From an uncultured Clostridia bacterium (GTDB lineage: Bacteria > Bacillota > Clostridia > Christensenellales > DTU072), in contig CALVTP010000003.1 in assembly GCA_944362765.1 (NCBI GenBank), positions 1 through 64,000 of the forward strand: a DNA stretch of 64,000 bases. The letters run 5' to 3'. Below the pieces are notes generated by a model that had not been told where the DNA came from, made no database searches, and worked only from the letters and a program-made list of their open reading frames with translations. Position 1 is the stretch's first letter. Every line of letters starts with the position of its first letter. This document shows positions 1 through 8,073 of this stretch, piece by piece. Position numbers and translations under genes: made by a program.

Positions 1-106
1 TTTTCTGTTGCACTTTCCCTGGAGTTGCCTCCGGCAGGATTTCTCTGCCGCTCTGCCCTGTGATGCTCGGACTTTCCTCACCCGAAGGTGCGATCGCCCG
101 GCTAAC
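1..106 (-). ncRNA. rnpB: RNase P RNA (5' part, cut by the window edge)
   Basis: The reverse complement of this stretch carries bacterial RNase P RNA landmarks: GAGGAAAGTCCGAGC near the 5' end and CAGGGAAAGTGCAACAGAAA further in. RNase P RNA is the catalytic subunit that trims tRNA 5' leaders. Only about 106 nt of an expected 350-400 nt are present, and the rest lies left of the window. The 5' end is set from a consensus promoter just upstream (TTGACA, 17 nt, TATAAA). An open frame at 8-196 on the plus strand crosses it and is spurious. Confidence 0.9.
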
Positions 107-112
107 GCTAAA

Positions 113-141
113 TTTATACCATTATTCGCCCGCTGTGTCAA
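113..141 (-). promoter_or_regulatory. Sigma-A promoter of rnpB
   Basis: Read on the minus strand, a perfect TTGACA (136-141) is followed by 17 nt and TATAAA (113-118). The predicted transcription start near 106-109 matches the 5' end of the RNase P RNA. Confidence 0.85.
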
Positions 142-164
142 TCGTAGAACCGCTAAAATCATAA

Positions 165-194
165 TTGACTTTATACATTTATATATGTTAATAT
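165..194 (+). promoter_or_regulatory. Probable promoter of the rubrerythrin gene
   Basis: TTGACT (165-170) is followed by an AT-rich spacer of 18 nt and TAATAT (189-194). It is divergent from the rnpB promoter and leads to the AAGGAG ribosome site at 220-225. The -10 match is 4 of 6, so the exact register is uncertain. Confidence 0.55.
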
Positions 195-234
195 AGAACT
201 GCCCAAGGGCAATGAAATCAAGGAGAACACGAAT

Positions 235-768
235 ATGGAACTTAAAGGATCCAGGACAGAAAAGAATCTGTGGTACGCTTTCGCGGGCGAATCGCAAGCC
301 AGAAACAAGTACGACTACTTTGCTTCAGCCGCCAAAAAGGCGGGATACGAACAGATAGCCGCCATCTTCCAGGAGACGGCTCTCAATGAAAAAGAACACG
401 CAAAACTCTGGTTCAAGGCACTCGGAGGCATTGGCTCCCTCGAGGAAAACCTCGTTGCCGCCGCAGCGGGCGAGCACGAAGAGTGGACCGAGATGTATAA
501 AGAGTTTGCCGAAATCGCCGAAGAAGAAGGCTTTGTCGAACTCGCCGCCAGGTTCAAGGGCGTTGCCGCCGTAGAAAAGACGCACGAGGAACGTTATCTT
601 AAACTTCTTCAGAACGTCAAGGACGGAACCGTCTTCAAACGCGACGAAGTAAAAGTATGGCGTTGCAGAAATTGCGGACACCTCCATATCGGCAAGGAAG
701 CCCCCGAACTTTGCCCCGTATGCGCTCACCCCAAGGCGTACTTCGAGTTGGAAAAGGAAAATTATTAA
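235..768 (+). CDS. rbr: Rubrerythrin
   Basis: This is a 177-residue rubrerythrin, a cytosolic non-haem iron protein that reduces hydrogen peroxide in anaerobes. The N-terminal ferritin-like four-helix domain (about 1-135) shows the diiron ligand pattern with E19, E52-x-x-H55, E80/E83 and E114-x-x-H117. The C-terminal rubredoxin-like domain has two CxxC knuckles (C144/C147 and C160/C163) that would hold an FeS4 centre. The length is slightly short of the usual 180-195 residues. The start has an AAGGAG ribosome site 9 nt upstream. It suggests an anaerobic or microaerobic lifestyle. Downstream genes follow closely but are functionally unrelated. Confidence 0.93.
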   Translation: MELKGSRTEKNLWYAFAGESQARNKYDYFASAAKKAGYEQIAAIFQETALNEKEHAKLWFKALGGIGSLEENLVAAAAGEHEEWTEMYKEFAEIAEEEGFVELAARFKGVAAVEKTHEERYLKLLQNVKDGTVFKRDEVKVWRCRNCGHLHIGKEAPELCPVCAHPKAYFELEKENY

Positions 769-791
769 TCGGTCCGACAGGACAAAAAAAT

Positions 792-1628
792 ATGATTGAA
801 ATTAACGGACTGTCGAAAACTTATAAGGGGTCGGGCAGAAAAGCGCTCGATTCCCTTTCTCTTACTGTAAATGACGGCGAAATTTTCGGGTTTTTAGGAC
901 CTAACGGCGCGGGAAAGTCGACTGCAATCAAATGCATTACGGGCATTTTGAGCTTTACCGAAGGCAGTATCAAGGTCGGCGGCGTCGACATGTCGGAAGA
1001 TCCCGTCGCCTGCAAAAAAAAGATAGGATATGTGCCGGATGAGCACCTTCTGTACGATGGATTGACCGGACGGCAATATGTCGACTTTATTGCGGATATT
1101 TTCGGAGTCGAGAAAGCTCGCCGCGAGGAACTTACCAAAAAGTATGCCGAGGAGTTCGGTCTTCATGACAGATTGGACGAGACTATTTCCAACTACTCCC
1201 ACGGCATGAAGCAAAAAATTGCCGTCATCGCCGCCCTTGTTCACGAGCCCGAAGTTTTCATTCTGGACGAACCGATGCTGGGGCTCGATCCGAAGTCGGC
1301 GTTTATTCTGAAAAAGACGATGCGCCTCTATGCCGATTCGGGAAAAACGGTGTTTTTCTCGTCGCATATACTGGAGGTGGTGGAAAAAATCTGCGACCGC
1401 GTAGCCATCATCGACGGCGGAAAGCTTATAGCCGTCTGCGACATGCAGGAACTCAAAGAAAAGCGGAGCGATCTTACGTTGGAACAGCTCTTCCTTTCGC
1501 TTACCGGCGGAGAGGGCGCCTTTGATATCGAGGAAGAGGAGGGAAGCGAAGTCAAAGCTTCGTCCGTCTCACCGAAAGCCGGACGCGAGGGCGGCAAAGA
1601 AAACGAAGGGACGGTTTCGGAGGAATAG
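792..1628 (+). CDS. ABC transporter ATP-binding protein (ABC-2 type exporter)
   Basis: This is a 278-residue ABC ATPase that would power the permease encoded immediately downstream. Walker A GPNGAGKST lies at 36-44, the signature YSHGM at 135-139, Walker B FILDE at 156-160 and the H-loop histidine at about 192. A longer frame opens at 657 but overlaps the rubrerythrin gene. ATG 792 begins the standard MIEINGLSKTY start of the family, so I chose it. The last 45 residues are a charged, low-complexity tail of unknown role. The substrate cannot be read from the sequence; relatives export antibiotics, lantibiotics or other small molecules. Confidence 0.88.
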   Translation: MIEINGLSKTYKGSGRKALDSLSLTVNDGEIFGFLGPNGAGKSTAIKCITGILSFTEGSIKVGGVDMSEDPVACKKKIGYVPDEHLLYDGLTGRQYVDFIADIFGVEKARREELTKKYAEEFGLHDRLDETISNYSHGMKQKIAVIAALVHEPEVFILDEPMLGLDPKSAFILKKTMRLYADSGKTVFFSSHILEVVEKICDRVAIIDGGKLIAVCDMQELKEKRSDLTLEQLFLSLTGGEGAFDIEEEEGSEVKASSVSPKAGREGGKENEGTVSEE

Positions 1629-1629
1629 C

Positions 1630-3336
1630 ATGAATTTTAAATGCGCTTTCCGGCAATACGGAAAGCTTTTAAAAATTTATTACCTTAATGCCAAAGGCGA
1701 CAAAATAAAACGACAGCAGGAGTCGGTTTCCGCGAGGAAGGGACTCGGCAAGGCGGGCTATTGGATTCTTTTGGGTTTCGGAGTGCTGGCTATTTTGGTT
1801 TTCGAATTCAGCCTTGCGGCGCAGCTTGCCGTCGCCGCCGTAGCCGCGAATGCCGTTGAAAGCACCCTTTACGTACTTATCGGGATCACCCAATTGATAG
1901 TAATGTTCTTCGGGATATTGACGACGATGGGGTACCTGTATTTTTCTAAGGATCAGAAACTTTTAAGCACTCTTCCCTTCGAAAAAGGAGTCGTCTTTGC
2001 GGTCAAGACTACCGAGGCGTATCTGGGAGAACTTCTCATCAATTGCGTGGTGTTTATTCCCGTAACCGTTTCTTACGGCATAATCGCGGAAGTATCGGGA
2101 TATAGCCTTCCCTGGACGTATTATCCCGTGGCGGTGCTTGCATCGTTGATGACTCCCGCCGTACCGATGCTCGTGATAACGCTTATTTCTCTTCCGGTAA
2201 TGCGGCTTGCCGCTTTGTTACGGAAAAGGCGGGTCGGTAACGGCGTGGCGCTGGCGCTTTTGTATTTGATTTTTATGGCGGCGTACTTTGCGCTGATCGG
2301 CGTCAACGGTTCGGGCGACGGCATACAATTGGGCGCTAACGCTCTGGAAACATTCGACGGTATCAAAAAAGCCACGATTTTCAATTATCCGATCGTCAAT
2401 GCCATGCTCGGAAACAACGGCTTTGCGAACTTTTTCATATACCTTGCCGGAATCATAGTGCTTCTTGCGATAAGCGTCGCCATTTCTATGCTCTTTTACA
2501 ACAAAATACTCCGAGCGGGGGAAGAGTCGGGAGGCGAGGTCAAAAAGAAGACGAGTGCGAGTACCGCTCCGCGTTCCGTAGTCGGCAGTTTCTTTTTGAA
2601 GGAGTTCAAATCGCTTATAGCCACGCCGACCCTTTTGATGAACGTCATTTTAAGCGTCTTAATGCCGGTTTTGATGATGTTTTTCGTCAAGTTTGCCTTC
2701 TCCGATATTTCCACGGACGAAGAACCCGTGCCCTGGCTTATCGGAAATCTGGATATGTTTTCGATCGGCATGGTGACTTTTATGGCTGAAGTTATGAGTT
2801 CGTCTGCGGGCGGCGTCACTTCGGTAGGGTTTTCGCTGGAAGGTAAGAACTTATTGTTTTTGAAGTCGCTGCCGCTCTCGGCAAAACAGATAGTCAACAT
2901 AAAACTTGCGTTTTCGCTGTGCATAACGGCTCTTCAGGTCGTTCTGGTAGCGATATCCTTCCCGCTTATCATGGGTGTTCATAACGCAATAGCCATAGTA
3001 GGTATAATTTTGACGGTGGCGCTGATGGGAATCTTTGCTAACAGTATGCTGTTATATTCCGATCTCAAAAATCCGAATTACACCTGGAACAACATCAGCG
3101 AAATCACTAAGAACAACAAGCGCATCATGAAGCCGATGCTGATATTCATGGCGTTTTCGTTTGTCTATCTGGTGCTTGCGATAATTCTCGGAATCGCGGG
3201 AAAGAGCCTCGGAGAAGACGCGGCTCTTGCAATCTATTACGGTTCCGCCGTAGCAATACTTGCGGTTGCGGCATGGCTTCAGTTCAGAAAGCTCCACGAA
3301 CGCCCGGAGTACTACTTTGACGCGATAGGAGGTTAA
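1630..3336 (+). CDS. ABC-2 type exporter permease
   Basis: This is a 568-residue integral membrane protein whose ATG follows the ATPase stop by one base, with GGAGGAAT as ribosome site, so the pair is translationally coupled. Hydrophobic segments recur along its length: one group around 35-110, several more between 150 and 300, and a second group from about 335 to the end. A cytoplasmic Lys/Ser/Thr-rich linker near 300-320 splits it into two halves, as expected for a duplicated six-helix permease of the large ABC-2 exporter type. It would form the membrane pore for the ATPase. The substrate is unknown. Confidence 0.82.
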   Translation: MNFKCAFRQYGKLLKIYYLNAKGDKIKRQQESVSARKGLGKAGYWILLGFGVLAILVFEFSLAAQLAVAAVAANAVESTLYVLIGITQLIVMFFGILTTMGYLYFSKDQKLLSTLPFEKGVVFAVKTTEAYLGELLINCVVFIPVTVSYGIIAEVSGYSLPWTYYPVAVLASLMTPAVPMLVITLISLPVMRLAALLRKRRVGNGVALALLYLIFMAAYFALIGVNGSGDGIQLGANALETFDGIKKATIFNYPIVNAMLGNNGFANFFIYLAGIIVLLAISVAISMLFYNKILRAGEESGGEVKKKTSASTAPRSVVGSFFLKEFKSLIATPTLLMNVILSVLMPVLMMFFVKFAFSDISTDEEPVPWLIGNLDMFSIGMVTFMAEVMSSSAGGVTSVGFSLEGKNLLFLKSLPLSAKQIVNIKLAFSLCITALQVVLVAISFPLIMGVHNAIAIVGIILTVALMGIFANSMLLYSDLKNPNYTWNNISEITKNNKRIMKPMLIFMAFSFVYLVLAIILGIAGKSLGEDAALAIYYGSAVAILAVAAWLQFRKLHERPEYYFDAIGG

Positions 3337-3343
3337 AACCGGC

Positions 3344-3760
3344 ATGCGGAAACTTGCTTTGGATGTAGGGGACGTAAGGATAGGATTGGCGCTTTCGGAT
3401 ATCACTTCACTGATAGCCTCGGGGTACGAGACTTATGTAAGAAAGGGCGTTCCCGCCGACTACGAATATATCCGTGATTTTATCAAAAAAAATGCCGTTG
3501 ACGGCGTTGTCATAGGGCTTCCCGTCAATATGGACGGTTCGGAAGGAGCAAGAGTGGAAATAACCCGCGCTTTCGGTGAGGAATTAAAGGAATTTATTCC
3601 GGAAATTCCCGTAAGCTATCTCGATGAACGGCTGACTACCGTACAGGCGGAAAGGATGCTTATCGACGGCGGAGTGCGCCGCGAAAAACGTAAAAAGGTC
3701 ATAGATAAAGTCGCTGCGACACTGATACTTCAGGCTTATCTCGATCGCGGCTGCAAATAA
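3344..3760 (+). CDS. ruvX: Putative pre-16S rRNA nuclease / YqgF-type Holliday junction resolvase
   Basis: This 138-residue protein has the RNase H-like fold of the YqgF/RuvX family. The expected acidic residues are visible: D7 in LALDVGDVRIGLALSD, E95 in YLDERLTT and D121 in the VIDKVAA helix, plus the VVIGLP strand at 56-60. Family members mature the 5' end of 16S rRNA and have been proposed as Holliday junction resolvases. The AGGAGG ribosome site overlaps the end of the permease gene. The downstream DUF1292 gene is its usual partner (yrrK-yrzB order in Bacillus). Confidence 0.9.
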   Translation: MRKLALDVGDVRIGLALSDITSLIASGYETYVRKGVPADYEYIRDFIKKNAVDGVVIGLPVNMDGSEGARVEITRAFGEELKEFIPEIPVSYLDERLTTVQAERMLIDGGVRREKRKKVIDKVAATLILQAYLDRGCK

Positions 3761-3772
3761 AAGGAGAAAAAT

Positions 3773-4171
3773 ATGTCAATAACCGACGACAAGAACAAGG
3801 ATCTGTTTTTGGATGAGGACGAGGAGGTCATCGTTCTGAAAAACGAGGAAACCGGCGAAGAGGTTGAATTTACTCTCGTGGCGATGTTGGAAGACGAGGA
3901 TTCCGGCAAAGTCTACGCCTATCTGGAGCCGAATCAACCCGTCGAAGGCTTCGAAGAGGGAGATCTTCTCATAAACGAAGTCGTTTTCGACGAAGACGGC
4001 AACGAAAGCTATCTTCCGATAGAGTCGGAAGAGGAGCTGGACAGGGCGTTCAAGCTTTTTGACGACGACTACTACGAAACCTTCGGCATGCATTGCGACG
4101 GTTCCGACGGAGAGGACGATGAAGAAGACGACGAAGAGGAAGACGACGAGGGCGACGAGGAAGAGGAGTAA
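3773..4171 (+). CDS. DUF1292 family protein (YrzB-like)
   Basis: This is a 132-residue, very acidic protein of unknown function. The DUF1292 core (about 1-100) contains the ETGEEVEFTLVAML and YAYLEPN strands. It ends in a run of more than 20 Asp and Glu residues. An AAGGAG ribosome site lies 7 nt before ATG 3773. The acidic tail is encoded by GA-rich DNA whose +1 frame encodes the basic n-region of the signal peptide of the next gene. Family members sit beside ruvX in many Bacillota, but their biochemical role is not established. Confidence 0.85.
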   Translation: MSITDDKNKDLFLDEDEEVIVLKNEETGEEVEFTLVAMLEDEDSGKVYAYLEPNQPVEGFEEGDLLINEVVFDEDGNESYLPIESEEELDRAFKLFDDDYYETFGMHCDGSDGEDDEEDDEEEDDEGDEEEE

Positions 4172-4829
4172 AATACTTCTGACCTCGATTTTGCTTTTGA
4201 CGTGCTTACTTGCCGCCCCGGTAATTTCGGGCGGTTGCGTCGACGAAGACGAACGCGAAACAGTGAGTGAGGAAAACGACATGAATAATTACCCTACGGC
4301 CAATATGAAGATTCTCTCACAGACGGGGGAGGAACTGACCGTAAAAATCGAACTTTACCCCGACAAGGCGCCGAAGACGGTTGAAAATTTTATACGTCTT
4401 GCGAACTCCGGATTCTATGACGGAATGCATTTTCACAGGATAGTCCCCGGCGGCTGTTTACAGGGCGGAGGTTATAAATTCATTCAGACCGATTCGGGCT
4501 TGTCTATTGATGAATCCGTAGGAAAAGTTGCGCCGATAGAAGGCGAATTTGCGTCGAACGGGCACCCGGAAAACGATTTAAGGCATACCAAAGGCACAAT
4601 TTCGATGGCAAGAACGAGCGACCCGAATTCGGCGACTTCGCAATTTTTCCTTTGTGTGGGGGATTATCCGAGCTGGGACAGCGAATACGCCGCCTTCGGT
4701 ATGGCAAAGGACGAGGAAAGTCTTTTGGCGCTCGACAAACTGGCTTCGTCGAGGTATGTTTTCGCGGGTTACGCCTTTCAGACGCTGCCGTATCCGCTTA
4801 TTAAAATCGTTTCGGTTACGGTAGAGTGA
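4119..4829 (+). CDS. Lipoprotein peptidyl-prolyl cis-trans isomerase (cyclophilin type)
   Basis: This is a 236-residue cyclophilin that would speed proline isomerisation during folding outside the membrane. From ATG 4119 it has a very basic n-region (KKTTKRKTTRATRKRSK), a hydrophobic core (19-36) and a lipobox-like ISGGC with C40 as the predicted lipidated cysteine. The cyclophilin domain follows, with YPDKAPKTVENFIRL, FHRIVPGGCLQGGG and SQFFLCV. The start lies 53 nt inside the upstream gene; GGAGAGG sits only 3 nt before ATG, so initiation may rely on coupling. An alternative cytosolic start is ATG 4281. Other lipoproteins in the window have comparable signals, which favours the exported form. 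Confidence 0.78.
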   Translation: MKKTTKRKTTRATRKRSKILLTSILLLTCLLAAPVISGGCVDEDERETVSEENDMNNYPTANMKILSQTGEELTVKIELYPDKAPKTVENFIRLANSGFYDGMHFHRIVPGGCLQGGGYKFIQTDSGLSIDESVGKVAPIEGEFASNGHPENDLRHTKGTISMARTSDPNSATSQFFLCVGDYPSWDSEYAAFGMAKDEESLLALDKLASSRYVFAGYAFQTLPYPLIKIVSVTVE

Positions 4830-4883
4830 TTTTCCTTTGCGGCTTATAATCGCGCCGATTACGGTTTTTTCTAAAATTTGTAC

Positions 4884-4918
4884 TTGAAAACGCGCGCGTA
4901 TTATGGTAATCTAAAATT
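4884..4918 (+). promoter_or_regulatory. Promoter placing transcription at the start codon (leaderless candidate)
   Basis: TTGAAA (4884-4889) is followed by 17 nt and an extended -10, TGgTAATCT (hexamer 4907-4912). Six bases separate the hexamer from ATG 4919, so the predicted transcription start is the A of the ATG. No Shine-Dalgarno sequence is present. Confidence 0.6.
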
Positions 4919-6160
4919 ATGAAAAGAGCGGTTAGTACAATTTCGGTAATATTTTCGGCTGTTTTGTTGGCGGCATTGATTGTCGCTTTCGCTCTTTGTT
5001 CGACTCCTTCCCGCGAGGCGCATGCCGAGGAGAAAACTCCGGTCGTCATCCACGTTACCGGTTCCAACGTCTTTACGTACAGGGCAGCTGCCGTAGCAAG
5101 GCAGCAGATGGTTGACCGCCCGTTGAATCTTCCCGACGAATCTACTTTGCGGCTCAATGTCAGCTACACCAACGACGAAACGGGGGTAACGACCGAAGCT
5201 AACCCCGTCGACGCCGGCATATACAACATGAACTTTTCGCTGACCGAAGTCGACGCCGACGGTTTCCCGATTCCCGGAAGAAACGGCGAGGACGGTACAT
5301 CTTTGTATTATACTCCCGGCGAAATAATTGACGACCGCGTCGAAAACAAGTTTCGGATAGTCATTCAGCCCGCTACTTTAAAGGTATATGCCGACGACGT
5401 CAGCATGCCCGAGGGTGGCGTCGTGCCGGAGCTGACTTACAGGATTGAGGGATTTCTCGGAACCGATACCGTTGAAAACTCGTTGACATCGCTTCCGCGG
5501 GTTAACGCTCCCGCCACTTTGGAAGTGGGACAGCATCAATTGCTTCCCTCGGGCGGTTCGGCAAAAAATTACACCTTTGATTATATTGCCGGCACGCTGA
5601 CGGTGAATGCCACATCTGTCGTGGCGTCTCTCCCCGGCTCCGTAGTTAATGTCACCGTGAGCGGAGAGTTTGTGCCGGGTACTCAATACATAATGAATGT
5701 TTACGACAAGGACTCCGAACAGGTGAAAGATCTGAAGGAGCATATCCGTAACTACCGCGTAGCCAATTGGACTTCGCAATTAGAAGCCGTCTATTATTTC
5801 GGCGCTGCCGCCGGCGGTGACGCCACGGACGAACGCACTGCGCTGAAAATCAGCCTCGGCGGGCTTACTCTTCCTACCGATAAGGACTACTTCATAGTTC
5901 AGGTAGATTCTTACGGCGTCGTCACGAAAATAGAAAATTATCAATATTTTGACGGCGTTTTAAGCTTCGAATCATATTCCGCCGACGGCGCGATAATGAT
6001 TTATTCCGCCCATCAGAACGAAATAACGGTCACCTTTGTAATTGTTGCCGTCGTGCTGATACTCATTCTGCTTCTTATTGCGGCAAAAGTCAAATACTCG
6101 AACGACAGAAAGGACGCGCAAGACAGAAAGAAGGAGAAGAAACAAAAATTGAAGTGGTAA
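4919..6160 (+). CDS. Membrane-anchored surface protein with MBG domain
   Basis: This 413-residue protein is probably displayed outside the cell. A signal peptide covers 1-36 (probable cleavage after AHA). A single membrane helix lies near 370-390 and is followed by a very basic cytoplasmic tail rich in Lys, Arg and Asp, giving a type I topology. The middle (about 150-235) resembles an MBG (mostly bacterial beta-grasp) domain: TLKVYADDVSMPEGG, then YTFDYIAGTLTVNAT. The rest is not recognised. MBG domains occur in large surface proteins such as the one at the right end of this window. The promoter suggests a leaderless transcript. A bidirectional terminator follows. Confidence 0.72.
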   Translation: MKRAVSTISVIFSAVLLAALIVAFALCSTPSREAHAEEKTPVVIHVTGSNVFTYRAAAVARQQMVDRPLNLPDESTLRLNVSYTNDETGVTTEANPVDAGIYNMNFSLTEVDADGFPIPGRNGEDGTSLYYTPGEIIDDRVENKFRIVIQPATLKVYADDVSMPEGGVVPELTYRIEGFLGTDTVENSLTSLPRVNAPATLEVGQHQLLPSGGSAKNYTFDYIAGTLTVNATSVVASLPGSVVNVTVSGEFVPGTQYIMNVYDKDSEQVKDLKEHIRNYRVANWTSQLEAVYYFGAAAGGDATDERTALKISLGGLTLPTDKDYFIVQVDSYGVVTKIENYQYFDGVLSFESYSADGAIMIYSAHQNEITVTFVIVAVVLILILLLIAAKVKYSNDRKDAQDRKKEKKQKLKW

Positions 6161-6181
6161 CAAACGTGCTAAAAAAAGTTC

Positions 6182-6209
6182 AAAAGAGCGCCCGGACGGG
6201 CGCTCTTTT
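6182..6209. terminator. Bidirectional intrinsic terminator
   Basis: GAGCGCCC (6186-6193) pairs with GGGCGCTC (6198-6205) around a GGAC loop, extended by A:T pairs to 12 bp. T-rich sequence follows on the plus strand, and the A-run at 6173-6179 gives the U-run for the minus strand. It separates two convergent genes. Confidence 0.85.
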
Positions 6210-6265
6210 CAAAACAATTCGAGTAACGATAACGGAAAATTAATTCTCGTGCGGCGAATCGGATT

Positions 6266-7579
6266 TTACGAAGCGATCGCTCCGCCGTAAACGTATTGAT
6301 ACATCGTAACGTTTGAAGTGCTTTCCGAATAGGTGTAGTAGGTTTGGAAAATGCCCACCGAATGTCTTTCGCGAACTATCAGGTTGAAAGTTACGGTGTC
6401 TCCGATACGAACCGAATTCAATAAATCTTCCAATTGAAAGGACTCGTTGAAAGTTTTGGTTTCGCCGTTCACGGTGACGCTTTTAATTATATTTCCTGCC
6501 ATCGCGCCAGCCTGACCGCTTTTGGCAATAGAGCCGTATGCGCTCATTTCCGAGGCGGAGGAATTGACGTAATAGTAGTACTCGCCTTCATCGGGAGTTG
6601 AGGGAATGCTCGGGAAATTAGCCGAAACCTGCGCCGCGTTCAGCAGTGCAAAAGTCGCCCCGAGTCTGATTTCGCCGTCAATATATCCCAGTCCGCTGTA
6701 CTCCGGGTTTCCCGATGTCGAAATAAGGGAGTTGGCATTATATATGACGTCGTAAACGGGAATAGCGTATCCCATACCCTCAATGTTTTCGCCCGAAGAT
6801 TTGGCGTTTACCATGCCGATTAGGTAGCCCTGCGCGTCGAAGAGGGCTCCGCCGGAGTTGCCGCCGTTGACGGCGGCGTCGGTTTGTAAAAGAGTCATCG
6901 TTATGCCGTCCATCGAGACGGACTTGGAAGTACCGGAAATAATGCCCTGCGTTACGGAGATACCCGCTCCCAACGGGTTACCTATGGCGGTAGCCTTCTC
7001 TCCCAAGGCTATCGGCGCTTCGTCGGTATTTCTGAGTTTTGCGATGTCGTATTCGCCGTCGATTTTCAGTACAGCCACATCGGAAACGTCGTCCATTCCG
7101 ACCACTTCGGCGACCTCTTGTCTGTCGTTGGACGGGTCGGTGTCCCCGGTGTTGATTGCCACCAAAACTTCGGTAGCCGAATCTATGACGTGGCAGCACG
7201 TGATAATAAGAGTTGCCTTATTGCCCTCCGAGTCGGTCGCGTCACCGTAGAATACGCCCGCTCCGTTAGAGACCCAATCGGAGTCCGAAGATGTCTTCAC
7301 ATAGACGACGACAACGGTGTTGACGACATCGGCAACCATGTCCGAATATTCGGTGTAAACTTCGCTCGGAGTGCCGACTTCGGTAGTTACCGTATAGCTG
7401 TTATAAGTAGTTTTTTCGGAGGAGGGATTTTGCGAGGAAGATATCTTTCCGTCTTCGCCGCCGTTTATCTCGTCGAGGGCGCCGAAGTCGTTGCAGCCGA
7501 ACAATATTACTCCGAGCGACAGTGTCAGTAATAAGACTGTCATTATCAAAAGAGCCTTCTTTGCTGCCGATTTTTCCAT
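6266..7579 (-). CDS. Lipoprotein trypsin-like serine protease (HtrA/DegP-like)
   Basis: This 437-residue extracytoplasmic S1C-type protease likely acts in envelope protein quality control. The lipoprotein signal ends in the lipobox LFGC with C29 as the lipid attachment site. A polar linker rich in Ser and Glu follows. The chymotrypsin-like fold carries the triad H130 (ITCCHV), D167 (DVSDVAVL) and S242 (GGNSGGALFD). Residues about 330-420 look like a single PDZ-type domain (AGAMAGNIIKSVTVNG and VRIGDTVTFNL). Most bacterial HtrA proteins are anchored by a transmembrane helix, so lipid anchoring is somewhat unusual. The gene is monocistronic and convergent with the MBG protein gene. Confidence 0.88.
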   Translation of the reverse strand: MEKSAAKKALLIMTVLLLTLSLGVILFGCNDFGALDEINGGEDGKISSSQNPSSEKTTYNSYTVTTEVGTPSEVYTEYSDMVADVVNTVVVVYVKTSSDSDWVSNGAGVFYGDATDSEGNKATLIITCCHVIDSATEVLVAINTGDTDPSNDRQEVAEVVGMDDVSDVAVLKIDGEYDIAKLRNTDEAPIALGEKATAIGNPLGAGISVTQGIISGTSKSVSMDGITMTLLQTDAAVNGGNSGGALFDAQGYLIGMVNAKSSGENIEGMGYAIPVYDVIYNANSLISTSGNPEYSGLGYIDGEIRLGATFALLNAAQVSANFPSIPSTPDEGEYYYYVNSSASEMSAYGSIAKSGQAGAMAGNIIKSVTVNGETKTFNESFQLEDLLNSVRIGDTVTFNLIVRERHSVGIFQTYYTYSESTSNVTMYQYVYGGAIAS

Positions 7580-7612
7580 ACAGACTTACCTCGAAAATTT
7601 TCTTACTTTTAT

Positions 7613-7642
7613 ATTATAGCTCTTTTGTGTCAATATAGTGAA
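7613..7642 (-). promoter_or_regulatory. Probable promoter of the protease gene
   Basis: On the minus strand a perfect TATAAT (7613-7618) lies 18 nt downstream of TTCACT (7637-7642). A perfect TTGACA at 7628-7633 is only 9 nt from the -10 box and so is not its partner. Confidence 0.5.
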
Positions 7643-7688
7643 TTTTTTTGAAATGTTTATCCATAATGCTTCAATCGATAGTTGTGTT

Positions 7689-7695
7689 TTCGACA
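7689..7695. promoter_or_regulatory. Candidate Spo0A box upstream of spoIIA
   Basis: TTCGACA here is the reverse complement of TGTCGAA, an exact match to the 0A-box consensus TGNCGAA. It lies 68 nt before spoIIAA. In Bacillus the spoIIA promoter is Spo0A-activated and read by sigma H. I could not find a convincing sigma-H promoter beside it. Confidence 0.5.
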
Positions 7696-7762
7696 AAACA
7701 TTTTAAAAGCAAACAAATAATTCATATGGCGATTTGTTAACGTTATTTCATACGGAGGCAAT

Positions 7763-8065
7763 ATGCTTGACTACACTTTGACTTACAGGACATTGACGGT
7801 AAAACCCACCGGGGAAATCGATCATGCCAATGCGCCGGGGTTGAGAATTCAACTCGACAATATTATAAAGACGCAAAAATTCGATTGCTTCGTCTTTGAT
7901 CTGAGCGAAGTCGATTTTATGGACTCCACAGCCGTGGGGCTTATCATGGGAAGATATAAAAAGCTTAAGGATATGGGGAAAAAGGTGGCTTTCGGGAAGG
8001 CGTCACCCGCAGCGGATAAAGTACTGAAAGTCAGCGGGCTCTATTCGATAATAAATAAACTTTGA
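7763..8065 (+). CDS. spoIIAA: Anti-sigma F factor antagonist SpoIIAA
   Basis: This is a 100-residue single STAS-domain protein. Unphosphorylated SpoIIAA binds SpoIIAB and frees sigma F in the forespore. The phosphorylation site is S55 in the DFMDSTAVGLI motif, equivalent to the Bacillus MDSSGLG serine. The start has a GGAGG ribosome site. It is the first gene of a three-gene operon with spoIIAB (9-nt gap) and sigF, the standard arrangement. A candidate Spo0A box lies upstream. Confidence 0.92.
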   Translation: MLDYTLTYRTLTVKPTGEIDHANAPGLRIQLDNIIKTQKFDCFVFDLSEVDFMDSTAVGLIMGRYKKLKDMGKKVAFGKASPAADKVLKVSGLYSIINKL

Positions 8066-8073
8066 GGAGCGAT

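Noticed and set aside
8-196. A 62-codon plus-strand frame at the left edge
   Set aside because: It overlaps the RNase P RNA and its promoter on the other strand.
7628-7633. A perfect TTGACA on the minus strand upstream of the protease gene
   Set aside because: It is only 9 nt from the TATAAT box, too close to act as its -35 element.
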